DNA of 64,000 nucleotides. Source: Sulfurimonas sp. Lineage in GTDB: Bacteria; Campylobacterota; Campylobacteria; Campylobacterales; Sulfurimonadaceae. The position numbers and the translations under genes were made by a program. A model generated the notes under the pieces. That model saw only the letters and a list, made by a program, of their open reading frames with translations, had not been told where the DNA came from and ran no database searches. Of the stretch, positions 19,157-29,326 are shown piece by piece (within the stretch, counting starts at the first letter, position 1; every line of letters starts with the position of its first letter). The stretch lies in contig JAQUFE010000008.1 of assembly GCA_028684815.1 (NCBI GenBank), positions 1 to 64,000 of the forward strand, read 5' to 3'.

Positions 19157-20557
19157 ATGAAGATTTACGATTCACAACAAAAAACAAAACGAGAATTTAT
19201 TCCTCAAGAGAAAAATAATGTAACACTTTATGTTTGCGGCCCAACAGTCTATGATGATGCCCACTTAGGTCATGCAAAAAGCGCTCTGGTTTTTGACCTG
19301 CTTTGTAGAGTTTTGCGAGCAAATGGCTACGAGGTTACTTATGCTAGAAATATCACAGATATTGATGATAAGATTATTAAAAAAGCACAGCAAGAGAACA
19401 AAAGCATAAAAGAGATAACAGAGTTTTACGCTGATGCTTACAACAAAGAGATGAGTAAACTTGGAGTTATAAGACCAGATATAGAGCCAAAAGCAACAGA
19501 GTCACTAGATGCTATGATAGAATTTATACAAAAACTCATAGATGCAAATCACGCCTATAAAACAGAAGATGGAGATGTATATTTTGACACTTCAAGCGAT
19601 AATGAGTATCTAAGCCTCTCAAAAAGAGTTCAAGAAGAAGACGATAAAAAGCAAAGAGTTGAGAGCTCTTTGCAAAAGAGAAACAGTGCTGACTTTGCTC
19701 TTTGGAAGAGCGTAAAAGATGGAAGTGTTACATTTGATTCTCCTTATGGTAAAGGCCGTCCTGGTTGGCATCTTGAGTGTTCTGCTATGATAGAAAAACA
19801 TCTTGCAAAGCCTGAGTTTAAGTTTAGTGTAGATATCCATGGCGGAGGAGCAGACCTTTTGTTTCCTCACCATGAAAACGAAGCTGCACAGACAAGGTGT
19901 GCAACAGACCACACACTAGCAGCTTACTGGATGCACAATGGTTTTGTAAACATTGATGGCGAAAAGATGTCAAAGAGTTTAGGCAATAGCTTCTTTTTAA
20001 AAGATGCACTAAGAGAGTACGATGGAGAGGTTCTGCGTTTTTACCTTCTTAGCACTCACTATAGAAGCAACTTTAACTTCAGCACAGTCGATTTAGAACT
20101 CTCAAAAAAGAGACTTGACAAGGTTTACAGACTAAAAAAACGACTCTTTGGACTTAGTGAAGCAAACGATGCAAGCGAGTTTAAAGATGCACTCCTTGAA
20201 GCTCTAAGTGATGATATGAACATCTCTTTAGCACTAAGCCTTATAGAAGAGATGATATCAAGTGCGAATGAGAGACTCGATTGTGCTGGCAAACATAAAG
20301 AGCTTAAAAAAGAGACTATCTCAAATCTTGCCTTTATAGAAGATGTCCTAGGTTTTGGAGTTAAAAACCCTTATGAGTACTTCCAATCAGGAGTAGATGC
20401 AGCAACTAAAGAGAAGCTAAGTGAGCTTATCTCAAAAAGAGATGTGGCAAAAAAAGAGAAAGACTTTGCAACTTCAGACAAACTAAGAGATGAAATTCTA
20501 GCCTTTGGAGTAAACATTATGGACACCCCACAAGGCACTTTTTGGGAGAAAATATAA
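19157..20557 (+). CDS. cysS: Cysteinyl-tRNA synthetase
   Basis: NVTLYVCGPTVYDDAHLGHAKSALVFDLL...GRPGWHLECSAM...DIHGGGADLLFPHHENEAAQ...KMSKSLGN. Confidence 0.97.
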   Translation: MKIYDSQQKTKREFIPQEKNNVTLYVCGPTVYDDAHLGHAKSALVFDLLCRVLRANGYEVTYARNITDIDDKIIKKAQQENKSIKEITEFYADAYNKEMSKLGVIRPDIEPKATESLDAMIEFIQKLIDANHAYKTEDGDVYFDTSSDNEYLSLSKRVQEEDDKKQRVESSLQKRNSADFALWKSVKDGSVTFDSPYGKGRPGWHLECSAMIEKHLAKPEFKFSVDIHGGGADLLFPHHENEAAQTRCATDHTLAAYWMHNGFVNIDGEKMSKSLGNSFFLKDALREYDGEVLRFYLLSTHYRSNFNFSTVDLELSKKRLDKVYRLKKRLFGLSEANDASEFKDALLEALSDDMNISLALSLIEEMISSANERLDCAGKHKELKKETISNLAFIEDVLGFGVKNPYEYFQSGVDAATKEKLSELISKRDVAKKEKDFATSDKLRDEILAFGVNIMDTPQGTFWEKI

Positions 20558-20603
20558 GTTTTTAAAAGTATGTTTAAGAGCACTTAAATAAAGAACGGCC
20601 TTA

Positions 20604-21518
20604 CTAAATCAAAAGTGCTAACGCACCTTTATATATTGGCTCGTCTATAAAACCGTACTCAGGATGAGTAAAGCCAGTGACACCCTTCTCTCTTTGCATC
20701 TCAAAGAGTTTTACTATCTCTTTTGCTCTCTCTATTTCAAGCTCACTATAAGAAAAATTCTCATTAACTAAGCTCACTTGCGATGGAGAGATGCAAGCTT
20801 TTGCATCGTAGCCTAAAGATTTTTCAAACTCTATCCATTTTGAAAATTCATCTAGTTTTTCAAACTCTTGATAGACAAAAGAGACAGCTTTAACTCCCAT
20901 TGCTCTGGAGCTTACTAAGAAGTGTGTAAGAATATAGTTTATTGTAGGATTATCCATCTTTAGCAGACTTTGGGGTAGCCTCATATCCGCTAAAAGATCT
21001 AAGATGCCTAGGTAAAATGTAGTAACTCTCTGGTTTACTCTAAGAGTCGCTAGATTGTGCCACGCTTCTTTAGTCTCTATAGAGAGATGGAGTTCTATCT
21101 CTTCATCTAAAAGAGCTAAAACAGACTCCACCTCTTTTCTTGTTTTTATCTTTGAGACTCTTATAGCATCTGGCATAAACTTCTTTAGATAAGTTATCTC
21201 GTCATAACCACCCTCATCAAGTGCATTTACCCTTACTACAAGCTTTTTACTACACTCTTTATGTTTGGCTAGATATATAGCGCAAAGAGCTAGGGCTAGA
21301 GGTTTATCCTCTTGGCTCACTCCATCTTCAAGGTTTAAAATGATGCAGTCTGCTTCAAGCTCGTCAATCTTCTCTAGATGCTTAATTTTGTTGCAAGAGA
21401 GCATAAGAGCTGATGCAAAATCATCTCTCTTGTTCAAAACTCTTATAGTCGGCTCAGCCATTGCTTTTAGTGCTTCTACATCTCTAGCATCAAAGGCTTT
21501 GAGGACTTTACTTAACAT
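20604..21518 (-). CDS. HpcH/HpaI aldolase / citrate lyase beta-subunit family protein
   Basis: LMLSCNKIKHLEKIDELEADCIILNLEDGVSQEDKPLA; RVNALDEGGYDEI. Confidence 0.8.
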   Translation of the reverse strand: MLSKVLKAFDARDVEALKAMAEPTIRVLNKRDDFASALMLSCNKIKHLEKIDELEADCIILNLEDGVSQEDKPLALALCAIYLAKHKECSKKLVVRVNALDEGGYDEITYLKKFMPDAIRVSKIKTRKEVESVLALLDEEIELHLSIETKEAWHNLATLRVNQRVTTFYLGILDLLADMRLPQSLLKMDNPTINYILTHFLVSSRAMGVKAVSFVYQEFEKLDEFSKWIEFEKSLGYDAKACISPSQVSLVNENFSYSELEIERAKEIVKLFEMQREKGVTGFTHPEYGFIDEPIYKGALALLI

Positions 21519-21846
21519 TTTTTTTACTTTCTTGTAGATAGAGATAGAGTGCTTGTATCTCTTTTTTAGTTAAAAAATATCTTGGCATCCCATCTTTTCT
21601 TTTGTTTAGTGAGTTGAAAAAATACTCAAAATCTAGTCCATTTATAACTGGTCCACTAAAATTTTTTGGTTTTTTTTTATCTATATAAGTAGCAACTATT
21701 TTTCCCTCACCTTTGTTTCCGTGACAGTGATGACAACCTATTCCTCTAGGATTTTTGTAGAGTTGGGATGCGTATTCTAGTGGAGTTATAAAGCTGCTTG
21801 ATGCATAGATGTAGAGTGGAAAGATTAAAATCAATATTTTTTTCAT
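21508..21846 (-). CDS. Mono-heme c-type cytochrome
   Basis: MKKILILIFPLYIYASS signal peptide; GIGCHHCHGNKGEGK heme motif. Start trimmed from 21936 to 21846. Confidence 0.82.
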   Translation of the reverse strand: MKKILILIFPLYIYASSSFITPLEYASQLYKNPRGIGCHHCHGNKGEGKIVATYIDKKKPKNFSGPVINGLDFEYFFNSLNKRKDGMPRYFLTKKEIQALYLYLQESKKNVK

Positions 21847-21905
21847 AAAGCGACCTATTATTATTGGAGTGATATAATATCGAAAAAATAATTTATGGGG
21901 TTTAA

Positions 21906-22775
21906 ATGCAGTTATTAGATGGCAAAGCACTCTCAAAAAAAATAGAAGAAAAAGTAGCTAGTGATGTTAAAGAGCTAAAATCAATCTGCGGATGCACTCC
22001 TGGCTTAGCTGTTGTTTTAGTTGGAAAAGATCCAGCAAGTCAAGCTTACGTAAATATGAAGAAAAAAGCTTGTGATAGAGTTGGTTTTTACTCCATAACT
22101 CACGAGATGCCAGAGACTATATCTCAAGAAGCTATAGAAAAAACTCTAATTATGATGAATAATGATTCAAATATAGACGGCATCCTCATCCAACTCCCAC
22201 TTCCTTCACATATAGATGAAACAAAACTACTTGAACTTGTAGACCCAGCTAAAGATGTTGATGGTTTTCATCCCTTTAATGTAGGAAGACTCACAACTGG
22301 GCTTGATGGCTTTGTACCTTGTACGCCGCTAGGCGTTATGCACTTACTTAGCGAATATAACATCGATGTTAAAGGTAAAAACTGTGTGGTTGTTGGTGCA
22401 TCAAACATAGTTGGAAAACCAATGGCAGCGCTTTTACTAAATGCAAATGCTACAGTTGAGATATGTCATATCTTTACAGATGACTTAAAAAGGCATACAC
22501 TTCAAGCTGATATGATTTTTGTAGGTGCAGGAGTGATAAATCTTATCAAAGAAGATATGGTCAAAGATGGAGCTGTAATTGTAGATATTGGCATCAACCG
22601 CGCTGAGGGTGGAAATCTTGTAGGAGATGTTGATTTTCTTAATGTTAGCAAAAAATGCTCTTACATCACTCCTGTTCCTGGTGGAGTTGGACCTATGACT
22701 ATCGCCATGCTTCTAAGTAACACGCTAAAAGCTGCTAAAGAAAATGCTCGCAAACTAAAAGAGGCACAAGCTTAA
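21906..22775 (+). CDS. folD: Bifunctional methylenetetrahydrofolate dehydrogenase/cyclohydrolase
   Basis: DPASQAYVNMKKKACDRVGF...DGILIQLPLPSHID...GASNIVGKPMAALLL...PVPGGVGPMTIAML. Confidence 0.97.
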   Translation: MQLLDGKALSKKIEEKVASDVKELKSICGCTPGLAVVLVGKDPASQAYVNMKKKACDRVGFYSITHEMPETISQEAIEKTLIMMNNDSNIDGILIQLPLPSHIDETKLLELVDPAKDVDGFHPFNVGRLTTGLDGFVPCTPLGVMHLLSEYNIDVKGKNCVVVGASNIVGKPMAALLLNANATVEICHIFTDDLKRHTLQADMIFVGAGVINLIKEDMVKDGAVIVDIGINRAEGGNLVGDVDFLNVSKKCSYITPVPGGVGPMTIAMLLSNTLKAAKENARKLKEAQA

Positions 22776-23584
22776 TGAAAGAGTTTTTATACAAAACTTA
22801 CAAATTTTCAAACTCATGGACTGGAACTGTAGTCATAGTCCTTTTTATCATCTTTTTTATAGCACAAGCCTTTAGAATTCCCTCTGGTTCTATGAAAGAC
22901 TCACTTCTTATAGGTGATCATCTTTTTGCTAAAAAATTTGCTTATGGCATCTCTATGCCACACATTCCTTTTTTAGAGATGTCCATTATGCCGTGGAGCG
23001 ATAGACTTCGCCTAGTAGATGGAGATAAGCCAAAAAGAGGCGATATTGTTATCTTTAGACCACCTCACAATCCTAAACAACACTACGTAAAAAGATGTGT
23101 AGCACTTCCTGGTGATGAACTTTTTGTAAGCGATAAAAACTTATATGTTCATCATCATGAGGGAGATGAGTGGATAAAAGAGAACTTTAAAGATTATGAG
23201 ATCATCATCTTTGGGGAAAAACTCTGGGTTAAAAACCCTTATATGAAAATCCATCCTGGCATCCATCACGATGAAAAAATCCAAAACAATGGAAGATACC
23301 ATATGGAGCTTTTTGAATTTGCTCCAATTCGTGTAGATAAAGATCACTACTTTATGATGGGAGATAACCGCGACCACTCAAACGATAGCCGTTTTTGGGG
23401 TGCAGTTCCATATGAAAACATAGAAGGCGCTCCTTGGTTTGTCTACTTCTCTGTGGGTGAGAACTGGGAAATAAGATGGGATAGAATAGGAAAAACTCCA
23501 ACAGATTTGGAGCAAGAAAGTCATCTTGACCTTGCAATACAAGAGAGAATAAAAGAAGACAAAGACGATCATGGAATCTATTGA
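22775..23584 (+). CDS. lepB: Signal peptidase I
   Basis: FRIPSGSMKDSLLIGDHLFAKKFAYG; RGDIVIFRPP; YVKRCVALPGD; MGDNRDHSNDSRFWG. Confidence 0.96.
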   Translation: MKEFLYKTYKFSNSWTGTVVIVLFIIFFIAQAFRIPSGSMKDSLLIGDHLFAKKFAYGISMPHIPFLEMSIMPWSDRLRLVDGDKPKRGDIVIFRPPHNPKQHYVKRCVALPGDELFVSDKNLYVHHHEGDEWIKENFKDYEIIIFGEKLWVKNPYMKIHPGIHHDEKIQNNGRYHMELFEFAPIRVDKDHYFMMGDNRDHSNDSRFWGAVPYENIEGAPWFVYFSVGENWEIRWDRIGKTPTDLEQESHLDLAIQERIKEDKDDHGIY

Positions 23585-24245
23585 TATACTAAAAATAGTA
23601 GCTGCTGTTGTAGCCCTCGCTATTGCCATTATCGGACATGAGATTATGCATGGCTGGGTAGCTTTTATGTATGGAGATACAACTGCAAAAAATGCTGGAA
23701 GACTCTCTATAAATCCTCTTATCCATGTTGATTTGGTTGGTACTATTATAGTCCCTGCTACTATGTACTTTCTACCGATGCTACTAGGCGGCGAGAGCGG
23801 GTTTTTGTTTGGTTGGGCAAAACCAGTACCAATAAACACAGCAACTGTAATAAAAAATGGCGGATACAACGCCGCTATGCAAGTTGATTTAGCTGGTATA
23901 GTTTATAACTTTACATTAGCAACCATAGCATCTATAGCACTTGTAGCGATGAGTCAACCAACAACTGCAGATAGTATAATCTATATCTTTGCCTATATGC
24001 TTGTTTTTCAACTTCTTATCATAAATGTAGTTTTAGGAGTCTTTAACCTACTCCCTATTCCTCAGTTTGATGGCGCTCACTTTTTGATGCATTTAGCACT
24101 AAAATACAAGGTAAATGCTGTAGCAGAGTTTTTTTACAAAAATGAGAGATATGGCATCATTATAGTTCTTATAATTTTGATGACGCCTATCAAAGATTAT
24201 GTTTTACTCTTACCAGTTAGAACAATCCTCACACTACTTACATAA
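23571..24245 (+). CDS. Site-2 protease family (M50) membrane metalloprotease
   Basis: IIGHEIMHGWVAFMYGD HExxH motif; FNLLPIPQFDGAHFL second zinc motif. Confidence 0.9.
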   Translation: MESIDILKIVAAVVALAIAIIGHEIMHGWVAFMYGDTTAKNAGRLSINPLIHVDLVGTIIVPATMYFLPMLLGGESGFLFGWAKPVPINTATVIKNGGYNAAMQVDLAGIVYNFTLATIASIALVAMSQPTTADSIIYIFAYMLVFQLLIINVVLGVFNLLPIPQFDGAHFLMHLALKYKVNAVAEFFYKNERYGIIIVLIILMTPIKDYVLLLPVRTILTLLT

Positions 24246-24254
24246 AGGAAAAAT

Positions 24255-24692
24255 ATGAAATTTTACATCGCCACAGATCATGCAGGATTGGATTTAAAAG
24301 ATTTTACTGTAGAATTGTTAAAGCAAAAGGGTCATGAAGTTATAGACTTAGGTCCTTTTACAAAAGAGAGGGTAGACTATCCAGACTTTGCCATCAAGGT
24401 TTGTCAAGCAGTTTTAGCAGATAAAGGCTCTCAAGGAGTCCTAATATGTGGCTCTGGCATCGGAATGAGCATGGCAGCAAATCGCCATAGTGGCATAAGA
24501 GCTGCTCTTTGCCATGATGCATATACTGCAATGGTAGCAAGAGGACACAACGACGCAAATGTTCTATGTTTTGGCGAAAGGGTTGTAGGTCAAGGTGTAG
24601 CAGAGTCTATACTCGATTCTTGGCTTAGCTCAAGTTTTGACGGTGGAAGACACTGCGGCCGTGTTGAGAAGATAGAAAACATTAAGTGTTAG
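24255..24692 (+). CDS. rpiB: Ribose-5-phosphate isomerase B
   Basis: MKFYIATDHAGLDLKDF...GVLICGSGIGMSMAANRHSGIRAALCHD. Confidence 0.95.
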   Translation: MKFYIATDHAGLDLKDFTVELLKQKGHEVIDLGPFTKERVDYPDFAIKVCQAVLADKGSQGVLICGSGIGMSMAANRHSGIRAALCHDAYTAMVARGHNDANVLCFGERVVGQGVAESILDSWLSSSFDGGRHCGRVEKIENIKC

Positions 24693-24700
24693 GTTTTCTC

Positions 24701-24724
24701 ATCACATCTCTCCTGAGATGTGAT
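24701..24724 (+). terminator. Perfect 10-bp hairpin downstream of rpiB (terminator-like, weak T-tract)
   Basis: ATCACATCTC-TCCT-GAGATGTGAT. Confidence 0.45.
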
Positions 24725-24764
24725 GATTGGTATTCGTTACACCTCATGAGAGATGGAACAAGAA

Positions 24765-24812
24765 AAGTTTTGACGGTGACTGCGGCCGTGTTGAGAAGAT
24801 AGAAGCGATAAA
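24765..24812 (+). pseudogene. Duplicated 3'-terminal fragment of rpiB
   Basis: aagttttgacggtgactgcggccgtgttgagaagatagaa repeats 24632-24677 with a 6-nt in-frame deletion; reads SFDGDCGRVEKIEAIK*. Confidence 0.8.
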
Positions 24813-24867
24813 ATAACTTTCTCATCAGATGCATCAAGATGAAGAGAGAGTCACAAAAGGCATCCTC

Positions 24868-24997
24868 AAAAAGGCACTAGTGCCGAGAGCCTTGCGCTGA
24901 GCAAAACCAAGTGTTAGCGTAGCTAAAGGGACTTGTTCCTTTAGCGTGACAAAATGAGATGGAGGTTTCCTTCATTTTATAAAATAAAATTAAGGAG
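24868..24997 (+). repeat. Family B 5'UTR element, copy B2 upstream of the coiled-coil/apt/trpB genes
   Basis: gctaaagggacttgttcctttagcgtgacaaaa..ttccttcattttataaaataaaattaagga then ATG at 25007. Confidence 0.85.
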
Positions 24998-25006
24998 TAG
25001 AGCTTT

Positions 25007-25339
25007 ATGTTTTGGGAATGGTCACTTTTAACAATTTTATCAATTCTTTGCGTCTATCTCTTCGTAAAGATGTACTACTTTAAGAGCATTACAAGTAAAG
25101 AACAAAGAGGAAACGACCTGATGAAGTTAACACTTCAAGAGGCTGAAATCCTAATTAGAAAGTATCAAATACAACTCCAAAGAGCATTGGGAAATGTTGA
25201 TATCCTAAGTGAAGAACTTACAAAACTTAGAAATGAGCTAAAAGTTTTAAAACAAAGAAATACTAAACATAGACAAGAAACAGACCGTCTAAATGGTAAA
25301 ATCAAAGCACTAGAGGGTCGCATCGATGCTCTATTATAA
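25007..25339 (+). CDS. Hypothetical membrane-anchored coiled-coil protein
   Basis: N-terminal TM ([25 protein letters not shown]) then an extended heptad-rich region; SD from the upstream repeat element. Confidence 0.75.
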   Translation: MFWEWSLLTILSILCVYLFVKMYYFKSITSKEQRGNDLMKLTLQEAEILIRKYQIQLQRALGNVDILSEELTKLRNELKVLKQRNTKHRQETDRLNGKIKALEGRIDALL

Positions 25340-25350
25340 GGAAAAAGTAT

Positions 25351-25902
25351 ATGCTTATACTAAATAAAATAGAAAGAAAAATTATTGAAGAAGCTATCAG
25401 AGATGTAAAAGATTTTCCAAAACCTGGTGTGGTTTTTAAAGATATTACTACTATCTTAAATGATAAAAAAGCCTTTTCTACTTTAATGAACCACTTATAT
25501 CAAAGATACAAAGAGTATGATTTAGACTTTATAGTAGGCATAGATGCAAGAGGTTTTATCTTTGGTGCAGCCTTAGCCCAAATGCTAGGTATTGGCTTCG
25601 TCCCTGTTCGCAAACGCGGAAAACTTCCATATACAACTATTAGTGAAAAATATACATTAGAGTACGGTATAGATGAAGTTGAGATTCATATAGATGCTTT
25701 TCGCGGAGAAAAAGATGCTAGAGTACTTCTTATAGATGACTTAATAGCAACCGGCGGAACTGCAAATGCTGCAGTCACACTTATAAAGCAAGCTGGTGCT
25801 CACTGTGTTGAGGCTTGTTTTATTATCACTCTTACTTTTTTAGATGGTTATAAAGAAGTAGAGAAAAAAACTCCAGTTTACTCCCTTGTAGAGGTAAAAT
25901 AA
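25351..25902 (+). CDS. apt: Adenine phosphoribosyltransferase
   Basis: [18 protein letters not shown]...[12 protein letters not shown]...[21 protein letters not shown]. Confidence 0.95.
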   Translation: MLILNKIERKIIEEAIRDVKDFPKPGVVFKDITTILNDKKAFSTLMNHLYQRYKEYDLDFIVGIDARGFIFGAALAQMLGIGFVPVRKRGKLPYTTISEKYTLEYGIDEVEIHIDAFRGEKDARVLLIDDLIATGGTANAAVTLIKQAGAHCVEACFIITLTFLDGYKEVEKKTPVYSLVEVK

Positions 25903-27101
25903 TGTATATTCCAAAAGCTTCAAAATTTGATCCAGATGAAAATGGACACTTCGGCATCTTTGGTGGTAGATATGTGTCTGAAACACTAATGCCAGCACTT
26001 TTAAAACTAAAAGAGGAGTATGACTTAATCCGCTTTGATGAGAGTTTTTGGAAGGAGGTTGATTACTACCTAAAAGACTATGTAGGTCGCCCTTCCCCAC
26101 TCTACTATGCTAAAAATGTCTCAGATGAGTTAGGTGCAAAAATCTACTTAAAAAGAGAAGATTTAAACCATACTGGTGCGCATAAAGTAAACAACGTAAT
26201 AGCTCAAGGACTGATGGCTAAAAGACTTGGATATAAAAAAATCATAGCTGAGACTGGAGCTGGGCAACACGGCGTGGCAACTGCTACAATTTGTGCCTTA
26301 CTAGGTTTAGAGTGTGAAGTTTTTATGGGAGCTAAAGATGCAGCTCGTCAGGAGTTAAATGTTTTTCGTATGAAGCTTCTTGGCGCTAAAGTAAATGCGG
26401 TTACTAGCGGCTCTTGTACACTCAAAGATGCCATGAATGAAGCTATCCGTCACTGGGTTACAAACACTAGAGACACTTTTTATATCATAGGAACAGTAGC
26501 TGGTCCGCATCCTTATCCAATGATGGTAAGAGATTTTCAGTCCATCATAGGATATGAAGCTAGAGCCCAAATACTCGAAAAAGAGAACCGTTTACCCGAC
26601 TATGTCATAGCTTGTATTGGTGGTGGTTCAAACGCAATAGGAACATTTCAACACTTCTTAGAAGACAAAGAAGTTGAGTGTATTGGGGTTGAAGCTGGAG
26701 GTCTAGGCATCGAAACAGATAAACATGGCTGCTCACTTAAAAAAGGTCGCCCTGGTGTTCTTCACGGTCAAATGAGCTATATACTCCAAGATGAAGATGG
26801 GCAGATTAAAGAGGCTCACTCTATCTCGGCTGGACTTGACTATCCTGGCATCGGGCCTGAACACTCTTTTCACAACGATAATAAGTCTGTAAGTTATGGT
26901 AATGCAACGGATGAAGAGGCCCTTGAAGCTTTTGTATGGCTCTCTCAAAAAGAGGGGATTATTCCAGCATTTGAGAGTGCGCACGCTGTTGCTTACCTTA
27001 AAAAGATAGAAGATATAAAAGGTAAACTCATCATTGTAAACCTCTCAGGAAGAGGCGATAAAGATATGATTCAAGCAAAAGAGATACTACATTTCGACTA
27101 G
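25902..27101 (+). CDS. trpB: Tryptophan synthase beta chain
   Basis: [19 protein letters not shown]...[19 protein letters not shown]...[10 protein letters not shown]. Confidence 0.97.
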   Translation: MYIPKASKFDPDENGHFGIFGGRYVSETLMPALLKLKEEYDLIRFDESFWKEVDYYLKDYVGRPSPLYYAKNVSDELGAKIYLKREDLNHTGAHKVNNVIAQGLMAKRLGYKKIIAETGAGQHGVATATICALLGLECEVFMGAKDAARQELNVFRMKLLGAKVNAVTSGSCTLKDAMNEAIRHWVTNTRDTFYIIGTVAGPHPYPMMVRDFQSIIGYEARAQILEKENRLPDYVIACIGGGSNAIGTFQHFLEDKEVECIGVEAGGLGIETDKHGCSLKKGRPGVLHGQMSYILQDEDGQIKEAHSISAGLDYPGIGPEHSFHNDNKSVSYGNATDEEALEAFVWLSQKEGIIPAFESAHAVAYLKKIEDIKGKLIIVNLSGRGDKDMIQAKEILHFD

Positions 27102-27127
27102 GCTGATGGTTTTTCATCTTTAGGTAC

Positions 27128-27245
27128 AATTGAACCCTCTGATTAAATTATAAACTAGATTCCGTGTCAAACACGAAATGATGGAACACAAGTCATACTC
27201 AACTTGATTTGGGATCCATTTGATAATTCTTCAGAGCATTCAATT
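27128..27245 (-). repeat. Family A element, copy A3 (reverse orientation)
   Basis: aattgaaccctctgattaaa..ctagattccgtgtcaaacacgaaatgatgg...acttgatttgggatcc..taattcttcagagcattcaatt. Confidence 0.82.
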
Positions 27246-27273
27246 AAGATAAATTTATCTCAAGGAGATTGAT

Positions 27274-27876
27274 ATGAAGTATTTAGAACATGGGGTTTCT
27301 ATAGGTGTAAATCGTGTAGATGATTTTTTCTTTATCAAGATAAAGATAGTTGGTAAGCTCACACAAGAAGACTATGCAAATATGACTCCGATGCTAGAGA
27401 GTTCGCTCGAAGGCGCAAAAGAGCTTAAAGCTAAAATGCTCTTAGATGCAACAGAGTTTGATGGTTGGGAACTTAGAGCTGCTTGGGAAGACTTCAAGCT
27501 TGGGCTAAAGTATAAAGACTTATTTAGCAAAATTGCCATAGTTGGAGCTAGTACAACTGATGAGTATTTAGCAAAATTTGGAAGTTGGTTTATAAGTGGT
27601 GAAATGGAGTTTTTTAACTCGGTTGATAGTGCTTATGCATGGCTAAGTAGAGAAGAGGTAAAGCCTGTAACTCCTGTGCAAAAAGATATGCACTCAAGAA
27701 AACAAGCTATACAAGACGATTTAGAATCACTCTTCAAATCAAACCTTAGAGTGACCGGCTACAATGTCCCAGAGCCAAATGGACAAAATGCATCTGAAAT
27801 TTTACTTGAAATCTTTGAAGAGAAATTAAGAAGCATACAAGATGATGTAAAAGCAAAAAAGTATATGAACTATTAG
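27274..27876 (+). CDS. SpoIIAA-like/STAS-domain protein with C-terminal extension
   Basis: FFFIKIKIVGKLTQEDYANMTPMLES...KMLLDATEFDGWELRAAWEDFKLGLKY...KIAIVG matches the SpoIIAA-like family. Confidence 0.78.
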   Translation: MKYLEHGVSIGVNRVDDFFFIKIKIVGKLTQEDYANMTPMLESSLEGAKELKAKMLLDATEFDGWELRAAWEDFKLGLKYKDLFSKIAIVGASTTDEYLAKFGSWFISGEMEFFNSVDSAYAWLSREEVKPVTPVQKDMHSRKQAIQDDLESLFKSNLRVTGYNVPEPNGQNASEILLEIFEEKLRSIQDDVKAKKYMNY

Positions 27877-27913
27877 AGATATCTAATCAATAAAATTAAA
27901 CTATGGAAAAACA

Positions 27914-29326
27914 ATGAATATAAAACTTATAAATAAAAATATATCTGATATAAAAGCAGACATAAAAGTAGAGTTTTTAACTCCTGATGAACTAAAAAAA
28001 CATAAAGAGTTTAAACTCTTAAACTTAGCTGGATTTAAAGCAGAACAAGACTCTATCTGTTTTTTACATGAAAAAGGCTTGCTTTTTTGTGGAGTAGATA
28101 GTAAAAAAAGTGATGACGTAAGAAGTGCAACTAGTAGCATGATAAAAGCACTAAAATCCTCAAACTATAAGAGTGTAGTTTTTAGTGTTATAAAGGCAAA
28201 TTCACTTCATGCTATGGTTGAGGGCGTAATCCTTGGCGGATATGAGTTTAATGATTATAAATCAAAACCAAAAAAGAGCAAACTAGAAAACATTTTCATG
28301 GCATCTGATGAGCTTGAACATAAAAAACTAAAAGCCATCTTTGAGAATGCACTCATCATCTCAAAAGCTACTTGCTTTACTAGAGATATTGTAAACACTG
28401 CTCCTCAAGAGCTTAACCCAGAGTCATTTGCAATATTAGCAAAAAAACTAGCTGATGATAACTCTTTAGAGTGTGAGATTCTTGCAGAAGATGAGCTAAA
28501 AAAAGAGAATATGAACGCAATGCTTGCAGTTGGTCGTGCATCTATTCATCAAAGTCAACTCATCCACTTAGCTTACAAGCCAAAAAAAGCTAAAAAAATA
28601 ATCTCTCTTGTTGGCAAAGGTCTAACTTATGATAGTGGCGGACTTAGTCTAAAACCATCAACCTCAATGGTAACTATGAAGATGGATAAAGCTGGTGCAT
28701 GTTCAGTTTTAGGCATCATAAAAGCTGTTAGTGAACTAAAGCTAGATATCGAAGTTCACGCTTTTATAGGTGCAGTGGAAAATATGGTTGGTGGAGATGC
28801 TTACAAACCTGATGATATTTTAGTCTCAAGAAGTGGAACTACTATAGAAGTTAGAAACACTGATGCTGAGGGTAGATTAGTCTTAGCAGATGTCCTAGAC
28901 TATGCGCAAGACAAGGTAGATGCAGATGTTATCTTTGACTTTGCAACTCTTACTGGCGCTTGTATGGTGGCTCTTGGTCAATACACAACTGGTGTTATGG
29001 GACATTCTCATAAGCTAAAACACGATATCTCAAAAGCTGCAACTCTTTCTGGTGAGTTTACTGGTTCTTTACCATTTAACAAACATCTTAAAAAGCTACT
29101 AAAGAGTGAAATAGCTGATATCTCAAATGTCTCATCAAAGCCTTATGGTGGAGCTATTACAGCTGGCCTATTTTTAGATAACTTTATAAAAGAGAAAAAC
29201 AAAGATAAGTGGTTGCATTTTGATATAGCAGGTTCAGCATATACAGAGACTCCTTGGGATTGTAATGTTTATGGGGCAACTGGTTCTAGTGTACGTTTTA
29301 TGTGTGAGTATTTGAAAAACGTATGA
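27914..29326 (+). CDS. pepA: Leucyl aminopeptidase (M17)
   Basis: VGKGLTYDSGGLSLKPSTSMVTMKMDKAGA...NTDAEGRLVLADVLDYA. Confidence 0.95.
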   Translation: MNIKLINKNISDIKADIKVEFLTPDELKKHKEFKLLNLAGFKAEQDSICFLHEKGLLFCGVDSKKSDDVRSATSSMIKALKSSNYKSVVFSVIKANSLHAMVEGVILGGYEFNDYKSKPKKSKLENIFMASDELEHKKLKAIFENALIISKATCFTRDIVNTAPQELNPESFAILAKKLADDNSLECEILAEDELKKENMNAMLAVGRASIHQSQLIHLAYKPKKAKKIISLVGKGLTYDSGGLSLKPSTSMVTMKMDKAGACSVLGIIKAVSELKLDIEVHAFIGAVENMVGGDAYKPDDILVSRSGTTIEVRNTDAEGRLVLADVLDYAQDKVDADVIFDFATLTGACMVALGQYTTGVMGHSHKLKHDISKAATLSGEFTGSLPFNKHLKKLLKSEIADISNVSSKPYGGAITAGLFLDNFIKEKNKDKWLHFDIAGSAYTETPWDCNVYGATGSSVRFMCEYLKNV

